Below, piece by piece: positions 17,160-28,100 of a DNA stretch of 64,000 nucleotides. The notes beneath the pieces were generated by a model. That model was given only the letters and a program-made list of their open reading frames with translations. It made no database searches and was not told the origin of the DNA. How positions within the stretch are numbered: position 1 is the first letter of the stretch; each line of letters starts with the position of its first letter. Location of the stretch: NCBI RefSeq assembly GCF_000953135.1, contig NZ_LN614827.1, forward strand, positions 248,001 through 312,000. The letters run 5' to 3'. Source of the stretch: Legionella fallonii LLAP-10. Lineage in GTDB: Bacteria; Pseudomonadota; Gammaproteobacteria; Legionellales; Legionellaceae. A program made the translations under genes and the position numbers.

Positions 17160-19412
17160 GTGAATCATTATGCAATTTTGAGTGCATTATTTTTATTGGT
17201 GGGGCAGGGAGTAGCTGGTAATCCGGTTTCATTTAATTTGGACTCCGCCTTTCCCGCACAGATATCCACTGTTGGCGGTGCTGTCACCGCCACGTACACG
17301 TTCAAAAATAACCTTCCCATTCCGTTTAAAAAGCCTTTTTGGGTGAGAGCCACACTTTGCCCTGCTGCCACTCAGAGCTGCACTGTTACTGCTGCAGAGT
17401 TAAATTATAATGATCAATGCAGTGGGAAAATGCTGCAACCCAATCAAACATGTACTTACAGTCTTACTTTAATGCCTAATTCAACAGGTCAAAAGACCGT
17501 AGCGGTACGTTATGGTGGTTATGATAATAACGTAGTACAAATTCCGGAACTAACGACAACAGCCGTGGCTGCGCCAGCCGGTCTGTTAGGAACAGTGGAT
17601 TATCCCACAGCAACCCCATTACCCAGGCAAGCATTTATAAATACAAATTATAAGTTAACCTTTACGTTCACCAATTATAGTGCGACCACAACTAGTTTTA
17701 CTCAACTCATTACACAAAATAATAATCCACAGCATCCCAATTTTTCTATTACCAGTAATAGCTGTATTCCTTCAGGAACATCAGGTACGTTAGCGCCGGG
17801 TGCGCAGTGTAGTATCATCGGAATCTTTAACTCCCCCAGCAGTGGTTCATTTAACCTGACTGCAAAATTGGTTGGAACACTTAGCTCTAATACTCTGACC
17901 ACAACAACCTCGTTAGCTGCTGTTTCAATGAATCAGCTCATTGGCGTTGATTATAATCCTAATCATTATTCCAATTCATATTTATTTAATTTTCATGACG
18001 TGTTTTATACAGGCACCGCAAATAATCCTGCGGCTAGCAATGTCTATGCGGAATTACAACAATTGCAAAATGCAGGTTTTTCAACGGTTCGCTCTTATCA
18101 AACAGAGCCTTATAGCTGGATTGACATTATTAATCAGGCTAATGCATTGGGAATGAAAGTGATTTATGAGGCAGTCATTCCACAACAACCAAGCGATAGT
18201 AACTATGCTACTTGCCCAGTTGGTGCTCAGGATTATATTCCCTGTGCCCAGGCAACGCTTAGTGCTGTAATCAATCAGGTAACCCCGGCGGTATTTGCGG
18301 ATACTGTAATTTTGGTTTTCGCTGGACATGAAAACTACTGTGAGGCAGGTAATACTACGTCGCCATGTAACAATCCAGTGACATCAAATGTATCTTATCT
18401 AACAAGCGCCGTTACCTCACTGCAAACTACCTTGTCGTCATTCTCTCAGACAGTGAATATTCCTGTTGGTTCGGCGCTTGTTAGTGGCAATCTGGTGACA
18501 CCAAGTGCTGCTATTGCTACGGACATGCAAACATTAATTGGAAGCTATTCAGCTGGCGCTCCATTAGGATTCGATCCTTACCCATTTCAGTTTGGTGTTT
18601 CTCCGGTCAACGCAGCAGTGTGGGAGCAGCCGTTAAGCTCTACAACGCAATTAACCAACTCTTTAGCCTGGGATTACATCCAAGTAGTTGGATCAACGAC
18701 ACCGCCGGCGTTACCAACTGCATCACCCCAGCCTTTCTATACACCAGGAAGGGTGTTATTAGCCGCAGAAACGGGCTGGGCAACGGCAGGAACAACCTCA
18801 GGGTACGCATGCAATTCGCCAGGTCCTTGTGCCCCTTCTGTTGCCAATGCCGTAAGCTATCTACAGTCTCTTTATCAAACAGGTACTAGTAATTTTGTTG
18901 CCACATCGGGATATAACATTGCTGTCTTAGCATTTGAAGCCTATGACGAACCGGCAAAACCAGGTCCTACCGCAGAGCAGAATTATGGTTTGTTTGATAG
19001 CAACTGTAATCAAAAGGCCGCCGGGATGGTACCAAATAATGCTATGGTTACAGCAACAGGATGTCAGGGCTATACTAATGGAACTTTGTTAACTATCAAT
19101 GGAACAACGCCTCCGAATCAGCCTTCATTTAATGTCCAAATCAGTTATTCCTCAGGGCAGCATCCCAACATTAATGTGGCAATTCCAGCAAACTCGGGAA
19201 GTGATTCGACGGTTACTCCATGGCCGCAGTTTCTGGTTTATCAGGGCGCACAAATAACGGTGTCATCAAGTACTCAATCCTGTACTACAACGGCGACAGC
19301 CGTTACCGCCTCTCCGGCGTCGATAACCTTTTCCCCAGTTAGTTGTACTAGCCCACCACCTTCAAGTATGGGGTGCTTTGGACTGGGATGTCAGTTGTCT
19401 AATCCATATTAA
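17160..19412 (+). CDS. Secreted GH17-like beta-1,3-glucanase
   Basis: About 750 residues with an N-terminal signal peptide (ILSALFLLVGQGVAG). Residues 20-255 are Thr/Ser/Asn-rich beta-sandwich repeats with paired Cys. From about 260 a GH17 barrel begins (LIGVDYNPNHY; FSTVRSY). Its acid/base Glu is in FAGHENYC and the nucleophile Glu in LAAETGWAT, the GH17 signature with Ala for Pro. A YDEPAKPG...NYGLF segment corresponds to the FDEnwK motif of the family. The C-terminal 130 residues are a separate Thr/Ser-rich domain. I place the start at GTG 17160, five bases after GGAG. Probably cleaves beta-1,3-glucan outside the cell, for example of amoebal, algal or fungal origin. Confidence 0.85.
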   Translation: MNHYAILSALFLLVGQGVAGNPVSFNLDSAFPAQISTVGGAVTATYTFKNNLPIPFKKPFWVRATLCPAATQSCTVTAAELNYNDQCSGKMLQPNQTCTYSLTLMPNSTGQKTVAVRYGGYDNNVVQIPELTTTAVAAPAGLLGTVDYPTATPLPRQAFINTNYKLTFTFTNYSATTTSFTQLITQNNNPQHPNFSITSNSCIPSGTSGTLAPGAQCSIIGIFNSPSSGSFNLTAKLVGTLSSNTLTTTTSLAAVSMNQLIGVDYNPNHYSNSYLFNFHDVFYTGTANNPAASNVYAELQQLQNAGFSTVRSYQTEPYSWIDIINQANALGMKVIYEAVIPQQPSDSNYATCPVGAQDYIPCAQATLSAVINQVTPAVFADTVILVFAGHENYCEAGNTTSPCNNPVTSNVSYLTSAVTSLQTTLSSFSQTVNIPVGSALVSGNLVTPSAAIATDMQTLIGSYSAGAPLGFDPYPFQFGVSPVNAAVWEQPLSSTTQLTNSLAWDYIQVVGSTTPPALPTASPQPFYTPGRVLLAAETGWATAGTTSGYACNSPGPCAPSVANAVSYLQSLYQTGTSNFVATSGYNIAVLAFEAYDEPAKPGPTAEQNYGLFDSNCNQKAAGMVPNNAMVTATGCQGYTNGTLLTINGTTPPNQPSFNVQISYSSGQHPNINVAIPANSGSDSTVTPWPQFLVYQGAQITVSSSTQSCTTTATAVTASPASITFSPVSCTSPPPSSMGCFGLGCQLSNPY

Positions 19413-19436
19413 CGTGGAGGTCGGTTATTGTCGGTC

Positions 19437-19609
19437 GGGCGATTGGTTGTCCAATGGTGCTACCTTAATAAAAGGAAGAAAAAATCGTAGCCCGTATTAG
19501 TGCAGCATAATACGGGAATACTCTGGCTCAGTGCACTGAAATCCCGGATTACGCTGCGCTCATCCAGGCTACAAAAACTTAAGGTAGCGCCATTGGGCGA
19601 TTGGTTGTC
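19437..19609. repeat. Composite MITE-like element with REP pair
   Basis: Nested structure: 15-bp direct repeats GGGCGATTGGTTGTC at 19437-19451 and 19595-19609; inside them an inverted repeat CCAATGGTGCTACCTTAA (19451-19468) facing TTAAGGTAGCGCCATTGG (19579-19596); inside that two inward-facing REP-like units (19487-19518 and 19541-19572). Direct repeats plus terminal inverted repeats are the layout of a small non-autonomous transposable element that carries or inserted around REP sequences. Confidence 0.75.
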
Positions 19610-19638
19610 TGATCGACGTCACTTCACTTAATGGGAGA

Positions 19639-19887
19639 CTAATGGCACAGACTGACCCATGTAGTAACTCCTGTGGCTCGATCGGTAACTTTTGTGACAG
19701 GACATGCTGTAAGCATAGGCCCTAAACCCGGGGCTGGCGCGCCACATAATCCTTGGCAAGGATGCTCCAGATCATTTAGGCTGGCACATAGCCGACGGTC
19801 TGTAGGGTCACAATTACATTTGCAAGCGGTTTGTGCATTTAGTTGAAAAGAAAATAAAAAAACAATTAGTATCATGACTGCTTTCAT
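19639..19887 (-). CDS. Small secreted cysteine-rich protein
   Basis: 82 residues with a clear signal peptide (MKAVMILIVFLFSFQLNAQT). The mature 63 residues hold eight Cys (CKCNC, LCASL, PCQGLC, ACPVTK, SLCH) in a compact pattern that suggests several disulfides. No family recognised. It stands alone between a MITE-like element and a kinase-like gene. Its size and cysteine content would fit an exported inhibitor, toxin or metal-binding peptide, but that is speculation. Confidence 0.7.
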   Translation of the reverse strand: MKAVMILIVFLFSFQLNAQTACKCNCDPTDRRLCASLNDLEHPCQGLCGAPAPGLGPMLTACPVTKVTDRATGVTTWVSLCH

Positions 19888-20173
19888 GTGGAAATCCTTT
19901 TAAAAGTGAATAATGTCATTTTCTACTAAGTCAATGTATTAGATTGCGTGTATATTATTTTAGCATATCTGGAGTGATCTATAATTAGAGCTGACTCTTC
20001 CCGTTATATTGTTTTAACAAGTAGGTTATGGATTCTTGGTTTCTTCTTATTACTTTCTTTCGCAACAAGGCGATATAAAAGTACAGCACTCTAATTATAA
20101 TTTGGTTCAACCGTTTTAAAGAGATTAGCAAAGGGCTATAATTGCTACTATTTTATTCATTAAGGCAATGACT

Positions 20174-20764
20174 ATGACAATATTGGCTATTTGTGGACCT
20201 ATAGGTAGCGATTTTAAAGCGTTCAGTGAACGATGTTATTCTTTATTAAAAGCAAAAAGCGCCATATTAATTGATAGTTCTACTCATGATTCTATTGAGT
20301 CGTTAATAAAGAGCATCGATGGGGAACAGGATGATATTATTGTTTATGGCGCTAAGATTTTATTAGATGTAAGATTACGAGAAAAATTTGATATCATGGT
20401 TTTTCTTGAGACGGATGATGATCTGTGCTTTAGTAGTTATTTAAAATCATCTAAAACCGATGAACTTAATTTTGAAGAACGTTCAAAATATTATTTTTCA
20501 GAGATTAAGCCTGACAATGAAAAAATAAGATTATCTGCCAGATATGCGGCTGTACGTCTTCCCCAAACAAGTTCAGGTGATAAATTAATTGACATACTTC
20601 TTGCTGTTGATATTGAGACTGGAAGTAAAACCCTAAGAAAAATTCCAACTATTCCTGAGAGCCAACTCAAAAGTATGTTTTGGAAACTCGAGTCGCAATT
20701 TCAACAAGCAGATAGTAACGACAATATTGCTCCTGTTGGTTCGTCAAACCAAATTTTTAAATGA
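20174..20764 (+). CDS. Uridine-kinase-like protein with degenerate P-loop
   Basis: 196 residues. Order of segments follows uridine kinases: start ILAICGPIGSDFKAFSERC where the family has a GGSGSGKTT P-loop, strand FDIMVFLETDDDLCF, and YYFSEIKPDNEKIRLSARYA, which matches the KPmh..fv.PskkYAD segment. The P-loop Lys and Ser/Thr are lost (GPIGSDF), so ATP-dependent kinase activity is doubtful; a regulatory pseudoenzyme or effector is possible. AAGG is eight bases before ATG 20174; an ATG six bases earlier is too close to it. Confidence 0.6.
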   Translation: MTILAICGPIGSDFKAFSERCYSLLKAKSAILIDSSTHDSIESLIKSIDGEQDDIIVYGAKILLDVRLREKFDIMVFLETDDDLCFSSYLKSSKTDELNFEERSKYYFSEIKPDNEKIRLSARYAAVRLPQTSSGDKLIDILLAVDIETGSKTLRKIPTIPESQLKSMFWKLESQFQQADSNDNIAPVGSSNQIFK

Positions 20765-20915
20765 ACTGTCAAGACGTTTCATACTCAACTATGTCGTAAT
20801 AGCTCGTGCTAAGTTGGTGGGTTTATACCCATAGCAGTCAGGTCATTGCCATTAAATTAAGGGATTATTTAATGTCGAATTACCGCGGTGTCCATAACTG
20901 AAGTCACACATGGGG

Positions 20916-20935
20916 CCCGTGGTCGACGCCACGGG
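20916..20935. other. GC-rich hairpin
   Basis: CCCGTGG-TCGACG-CCACGGG is a perfect 7-bp stem in an otherwise AT-rich gap. No T-tract follows, so it is unlikely to be a simple terminator. Confidence 0.5.
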
Positions 20936-21027
20936 GATTCGAAGTATCTTAACTTAATGGCTGTGAGTCGTCAGGTTAAGGGATTTTTGCTCATTACAGG
21001 GACTGAATGATGAATAAAATTCCGATC

Positions 21028-21112
21028 AGGCTTCGAGACGTTAACACCGTCTCGAAGCCTCTACACCAAGACCAGGAAGCGCTAAAGCGCTTCTTCAGCT
21101 CGAACAGATCGA
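21028..21112 (+). ncRNA. Three stacked hairpins upstream of the amino-acid-binding protein gene
   Basis: AGGCTTCGAGACG-TTAACAC-CGTCTCGAAGCCT is a perfect 13-bp stem (21028-21060); GAAGCGCT-AA-AGCGCTTC follows at 21076-21093, then CTCGA-ACAGA-TCGAG. They end about 130 bp before the start codon at 21241. They could be a structured 5' leader, a small RNA, or the end of a lost mobile element. A 65-codon frame that runs through them is unlikely to be a gene. Confidence 0.4.
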
Positions 21113-21240
21113 GGATGGACAAGGTTGTACTCAAGATGGATCGCGTACTGATGTCACAAACGAGTTTTAGCTCTAAACTAATTCAAATAATTCCAGTAAT
21201 ATGATCTCATTGACGATAAATTTTTATAATGGATTAAATA

Positions 21241-21972
21241 ATGAAGCAAATTAAAACACTTTTATTCGCTTGTTCCTTTTTCTTTTCGATTTCTGGTTAC
21301 AGCAATATTAAGATTGGTACGCTTCATTATGATCCTCCTTTTATTATCTCACCAAGCCAAGGATTTGATATCGATTTAATTCATTTACTGTGCACACGCT
21401 TGCAACAGCACTGTCAATTGCTCTACATGGATGGCGAACAGTTATATCAGGCATTGCAAGATGGAACAGTTGATCTAGCAATTGGTGGAATTTCTATTTC
21501 GCCTTTACGGAAAACTAATTACATTTTTAGTCTGCCGTATCTGCTTAGTAAAGGACAATTTTTAACGTTAAAGCGCAGTAAAATCCATTCTCTAGATGAT
21601 TTAAAGGGGACTACTGTGGGGGTTATTCACGATGATCTTAGTGGGGGGATTTACCATAAATATTTAGTAGATCATTACCAGGGACAATTTCAGATTAATG
21701 AATATAATACGGTAGAAAATATGTTTGCTGCTTTAAACAATAATAATATAGCAGCTGTTTTCCTTTATCGTTCAGATACCAACTACTGGAATCATAATGG
21801 TGGTGACCTATTTAAAACCGTAGGCCCTGTTGTTAGGATTGGCGAAGGTATAGCAATTATGGCATTACCACGGCAAGAAGAGTTGATACAGCGTATCAAT
21901 AAGTTATTACAGCAAATAGAGGCTGATAATAGTTATATGAATTTATATAAAACGTATTTTTATAATAATTAG
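21241..21972 (+). CDS. Periplasmic amino-acid-binding protein (SBP family 3)
   Basis: 243 residues with a signal peptide (LLFACSFFFSISGYS). The mature protein has the type II periplasmic binding fold of family 3: IKIGTLHYDPPFI, GFDIDLIHLLC, LQDGTVDLAIGGISISPLR, the middle hinge LDDLKGTTVGVI and a C-terminal helix. Such proteins bind polar amino acids for ABC importers, or act as stand-alone sensors. No permease or ATPase gene is near. A second family member is encoded at 32562-33311. Confidence 0.9.
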   Translation: MKQIKTLLFACSFFFSISGYSNIKIGTLHYDPPFIISPSQGFDIDLIHLLCTRLQQHCQLLYMDGEQLYQALQDGTVDLAIGGISISPLRKTNYIFSLPYLLSKGQFLTLKRSKIHSLDDLKGTTVGVIHDDLSGGIYHKYLVDHYQGQFQINEYNTVENMFAALNNNNIAAVFLYRSDTNYWNHNGGDLFKTVGPVVRIGEGIAIMALPRQEELIQRINKLLQQIEADNSYMNLYKTYFYNN

Positions 21973-22130
21973 GCTTTGGTGGTCAACTAAAACTTAAGGC
22001 TAATTGGACGGCTCAGCAAAAGCCTGCACTACAACGCCCATAGTTACTAGTTTTATATAATTGAGACGTTATAGACGATAATCCCGCCATATACCTCCAC
22101 TAAATTGGCATTGGCTTAATTCCATGAACC

Positions 22131-22150
22131 AAGGGGCCTTAAAGCCCCTT
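22131..22150. terminator. Bidirectional terminator
   Basis: AAGGGGC-CTTAAA-GCCCCTT followed by ATTTG lies between two convergent genes and could serve both. Confidence 0.7.
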
Positions 22151-22171
22151 ATTTGCAACCATTGAAGCTCA

Positions 22172-25100
22172 TCATCCTATATTAGGTTTTAAGCTAGGCT
22201 CTACCTCGTCAATTGTGCGAATTGTTTCCGATCTATCTAAAGTGAAGAAGTTGTTCACTGTTCCGAACGTAACAATTGAAATGATTACATTCACAATAGT
22301 TTTCAGCAGGTTATTTAGGAATGGTCCCCAATGCAGGTCTCTTTCCAATACACGTCTTGTATCCTCATCATTTATCAATCCTTCGCATGCTTGTATATAG
22401 GCTTGGTTAACCTCATTGATACTCGGATCATTAGTGAAATCTATTACCGTTAAATCAAGACGTTCTAAAGCGTGTCCAAGATCCATTAAATAGCTATTTT
22501 GTGTCTCTTCTAAGCGAGCTAATAAAGTATTGGCGACGTCAATTGCCTCTGTCAGAGGATGATCAATTTCATTAATCCTTCCTCTAAGGACATTCAGTGC
22601 TGTTGTTATTTTATTGCGCACCATATGGATATGCAGTCCTCTTCTGTTTCTTTCTTCCTGTTGACGTCGTTCCTCTGCCAATCTCCTTCTCTCTGCCTCT
22701 GCTTCCAATCGTCTTCTTTCTATTTCGGCTTCTAATTGAGCTAAATAGAGCTGCTCATTACCTATATCCTCATTTAAGGCATGAAGGGTAGTGGGTACGT
22801 TCTCGTAATCATGATAAAATGCCACCATGTTTTTGCTAGCAATATCATCAAAACGGACCATTTCATCATACTTATGTACTTTATCTTTTGTGTTATGACT
22901 TAGTTTTAAATGTTCGAGACAAATACGTTGCTGTTTAATGATCTCTTTATACTTTTTGACCTGTCCATTATATTCATCAACTATGGGACCCACTTCTTGT
23001 GAAATCTCGCTGACTATTCTTTTGACCGGTTCAGAATTCCTTTCTTCTTTGGTTACCATTTGCAGCATTGAAAATAAGAGCGCTAATTTAGAGTCATTTT
23101 TGCTCATTGGTCTGTCTGCGAGTTGACCTAGAGGTTGTGCTCCATGAGTATATATCTTGTCTTGTAGTCCTTGATAGATTGTCTCGCATTCATCGATTAT
23201 TGTTTCTTTTCTACGTTCAATGGTTTCTTGAGTTTGCTCTGCTTTTCTATCGAGAATACTTTGTAGCTCATAAAAAGGCTGAGTCTCCCAATAAGATAAG
23301 TTCGAACCATTCTTATAATAACTCAACGCCTTTTCTTCAATTTGAGCTAGCGTGTAATCACCTATGGTTATACCCCTCTTGGCCATCTGGTTATAGCGTT
23401 CTGCATTTTGAAAATGCTTCTCAACGATCGCTTGATGTTGTTTCGAACCTGAATTGATGTCTTCAAGCAATAAGTCGATGGCATATAAGGATTCATTATA
23501 CATCAAATACTCATAGAAGGTTTCCGTTTCCTCTTTTTTATATGCCTTAATAATTTGTTTTTGTTGTTCTAATATTTGATATATTCGCTCATAGGGGACA
23601 AAGATGTCTTCGTTGATAAATCCATAGACTCCAATATGACTGCCAAGATATTTTTGCATCATGGATACTGTTTTATCATACTGGCCTAAATTCACTGCAA
23701 ACTGACGGTAGGTGTCTCTGATCTGTCTATCAGTGATATCAATTTCTATACCATCGGCTAATTCGACCGTATCGTGTAAAGTTCCCGAGAGTCTGCGGTT
23801 CTGTTTTTCAGCATGCAGTGCTATTTTCCTTCGAGCCAATTCTCTATCAAGGCCTTTTTGAGCAGCTTTTTCTGTTTGGATAGCCTCTATGGCTTCTTGG
23901 TGATATTCGTCTTGTAAGTTTTTAATGTTCCTTATATCGATGTTGTACAGTTGCATATCCAGCAATTTCTCTGTAGTAGACTGACAAAACTCCTCATAGA
24001 TCTCTTCTAGTTCTTCATCATTGAGCATGACAAAGGGTTCCCATCGACCAGAAACTCGATGATCTCCTATTCGATTTCCTCGCTTGCCCTTTACTTTATC
24101 AGCGACGGCTCTTAGCAATAATTTATTATATAAATCATCCATATAACCAATGATCGTGGTCTTTTTATGCTCATCTCTAATCTGTTTTTGAATTTCATAC
24201 TGCATGAATCCAATTTTCTTGATGGCAAAATCAAATTCCTTATGTCTAAGCTCATCTAAGAATTTAAATTCTTCATCTAAGTTGTTGAATTTAATTCCAT
24301 ATTTTGTAAGTTCACTTTCTAATATGAATAAGTTGGTTTTACCAGGTTTTCCATTTCTTCCAGAGCGACCATAAATTTGTAATACTTTCTCAGGAGTTTC
24401 CGGTACAAACGAACAGATTGTTAGAAGACCATCTTGTCCTTTGGGTGTTATATCAATCCCTCGTCCGTCGCCAACTGTTAACGTTACTGTTTTTGGATTT
24501 TGAGCTTGTCGTCCGACATGGGTTAATTTCTCCCCATCAGTGAAGTCTTCAGTGACTCCAGGGATAACCATTTGCACGGTATACCCATGCTTCTCCAATT
24601 GTTTGATAAGTGCATCACGTCGTACTTCACAGACATTTTTATTATTGCAATACACTAACGCAGGGCCATTATGAGCAGTAATTTCCCTGATTAGTTTCGC
24701 TATTAATTGTTCTTCAGTTTGGCATACATGATCATGACCAACTTTTATATCACTGAGTTTTTCGAATGGAACCGCATCTACTCTTTGACTTACTTGATGA
24801 GGTGGAATAACGTCTGATTTTCCTCCACCGATAAGCGCTTCATACATCTTATATTTGTTTTTAGGTACGGTTCCTGTAATGCCAATTGATTTACTTCCAG
24901 CTTGAGTCGAATAGTTGTTAAAATAAGTGGTTGACTCAAGTTCTGATGGTTTTATAAATTCACTGGGATCGCCAGCTTCCTTATATTCCACAATTGTTTT
25001 TTGAATTAAAAATTGATGGATCCCATACATATACAGTACATCGCCTTCAGTGATCGGTTTTCCGCCTTCGGTTGGCACTACTTTCTTTAAAAGTTTCCCG

Positions 25101-28100
25101 TTTTCAAGCTGATCGATGACTTCGTAACCCTCTCCTTTTTTCAGAACAAATTGTGCAATTATTGCCGAGTCAATTAATATATCAAATTGTTCCTCTGTTT
25201 TAGCATCATTGAGTTTGGCAATACGTTTTGCGTAAAACTCTATGCGTTCATTACACTCTTTTTCAACAGCTTCCCTTTTTACCATTTGTTCTTCTGGTGA
25301 GAGGTGTTCTTCGTTTTGGTCTACCTCAAATAGTCTGTGTGCAAGTTCTCGTTCAATCTCATGAATTTTATCACCAAATTGCTGGAGTAATTTTACAATC
25401 ACTCCCTGAACTTGTTGCTCTGGTTTTCTTTTTGCCTCTTTCTTATCCATTTTGGCGACGTAAGCGAGAATCTCCTCATAGATCCACCAATTTTCTTCTT
25501 CATTAGGTTTTGACTGTGAATTGATTGCCGGTGTCAAATGAGACATCGTGTAATCATACTCATCATTGAGGTAGATTCTATTGCTGTTATTGATTACTAC
25601 GTCTTTACCATGACATAGAGCAAAATCATTTCCAGTGGTATGAATGATTTTTGCCTGTAACTTGCTTTTGTCTTTTGTGGTTGCAGAGATGGTTTCGTGC
25701 GCTACCCCAAACCATTCGATGAATCGATTATAAACTCCTGCATCTCTACCCGCCAAACTTAAGTTGGATGTCGTGATAACGATTTGTTTCTCTGTAGTGG
25801 TTTGCAAAGCGATCGCAATCGCCGTTGCGATGATGGCTTTTCCTTCACCGGTGTTGATTTGCATGGCATATTGATAATCGCCAGCAAGCAGTGCGAGAAG
25901 GATCGCATCTACCTGTGTTGAATAGGCGTTTTTCTCCCCATTTCTATACATTGCCTCTCTAATAATGGCTAACAGTTTACAAACGGAGCGCTGATATTTT
26001 TTATCTTGCCAAATGTTATCTTGCTTTTGATGCCTCAAGCGAGCAATGTCATGTTTTATTTGTTCAAACTCAGTTTTTAATTCTTCGTCAGAGAGTTTTC
26101 TTACTGGTACATCAATCAATCGACCAGCCTCAGCATGTTCAAACGCTGGTAGACGATAACCTAACTCGTTGATGTAAGAAGAGAGAGTGAACAGTAAATT
26201 TTTTCTGACTGACTTTTCAAATCCTGAGTCTTTACGAGTAATTTGATCTAATACATCATTCTGTTTACTCATATCAAAGAAGCCAGTTTGATAGGCTAAT
26301 TCTTTATCATCTACTTGATTATTGCCAAAGAGATCTTTCTTTTTGTGAGGTCGTTTAAACCACGGATCTTTTTCATAGTGGTGAAGCGCTTTAGCGACGT
26401 TGTCATTATAACGATTCAATAATTGAACCAAAACATCAGCAGATGGCTGAGCTAATTGAGCTTTACTATAAAACGGATCTAAATCTAATTGCTTATCAAG
26501 CAGAATTTGTATGTTTTGGGCAAATTCTTGCTTATAGTGTTCCGCTGGCTGCTCCGTCTTTCTTGAATTCAATGAGACTTCATTTTTGCAAATTTTTGCA
26601 ATTAAACTGAGTTCATTGCGGTTGCTAAAAGAGAGCTTAATTATCAGTTCTGCATCAAAGGTTGCTATATCGAGTAAATCAGAAAAACTATTGGGATATT
26701 GCAGCAATAGCTCTGCTAGGGTGTGATTAATTTCTGTAAATCCATTGATTACCAAGTCGTTGCCAATATTAGTTGGTGATGCTAAAGCCCCCAGGAATTG
26801 TAGGTATTGTGGCATGGTAAGCAGAGATTTCGGTATCACGGATCTTTGTGAGTTAGCGAATAAGTTATCAAATAACGAAGCATCAATAGTGTCGATGACG
26901 CTCATTAGCTCCATGCACGCTTTAATTTGATTCGTTGTTTTCTTACTTAGTTTCTTCTTGGTATCATTTCCTTCATGACACGTCGGTTCTTGAACTGTTT
27001 TTTCGAAAATACTTTGTAAATAACGAAGCTTCGCATTGGCATTTTGAGGTGAGTCTTCTTGGACGCTCTCTAAGAAACTTACAATGCTTTCAATAGGATA
27101 GATATGTTTCAACAATAAAGAAGTTACGCTTAATAACTGAGCAGGAGCGATGTTATGTTGGGTATTTCCTATTGGGAATTCTTGTAATATGGGTATTATT
27201 TTTTCCAAATTGTCTTTTTTCGTTGTATCAATGATTTGCACAAGAGCCTCATAACTCGCTTTGAGTACTTGTGGTGAGAAAGACGAATCTACGACGCTAA
27301 CAAATTGATTATAAAAAGTATCAGTCAGCTCGGTGGTACCGAGGGCACGACGGAGGCGTTTTCCTATCAGTGTGTGATAATTAGTTACATAAAGTTTCTT
27401 AACTTCTTGAGATGATAACTTGTTTTCGAGTTCCTTTATGCGTAACAATAAACCCTCTTCACTTGGCTTTATTGTTGCCAAGTGTGCTCCACAATCTTGA
27501 AGTGCAAATATTACATCATCAAGGCTCTGTGCTGTTAATGCTTTGACATAGAACTCGTCATCCCAACTCTTTCTATTAAACAAATCGCTATCTTGGGGGA
27601 ATTGAGTAAAATCTATATCAAGGAATGACTGATTCAAATAGCTTAAATGAGTCATATCTAATGAGCGCAGCTTGGATGCAAATTGATTGTATTCTTCCTG
27701 CGAGCATGAATCTCTATAGTTTTGATTAAGCGCAACAGTGATTAAAAATAGGGATTGAATTAGGCCTTCTCGGTCATTCTGCGGATTGGCTAAGTAATCA
27801 GGATCATAGTCAAAGCACTTAAGGCGTTCAGGAGCATCCCTCATTATCTTTTGTAAAGCAGGTGATAGCGCTTTATTTTCTACGATTAAGCCCGTAGCTT
27901 GCTGTATTATTGCTCTATAGTCTGGGGCTTTTTGAGTAAGCGTTACTATGGTATGTAAAGAGGGCATTACGTCACTATTGACCATCTTGCCATTGCTGTC
28001 TTGGGTGCTAAAAAACTTACTGACGGCTCCTCCATTAAATATGCCCCAAATGTCTTCACAGCATTTAATAGGATTGCTCTGGTTAATAAGCGCTCTAATA

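Noticed and set aside
21007..21204. 65-codon ORF through the hairpin cluster
   Set aside because: Its codons are dictated by the palindromes and no protein pattern is seen; structured DNA or RNA is a better reading.
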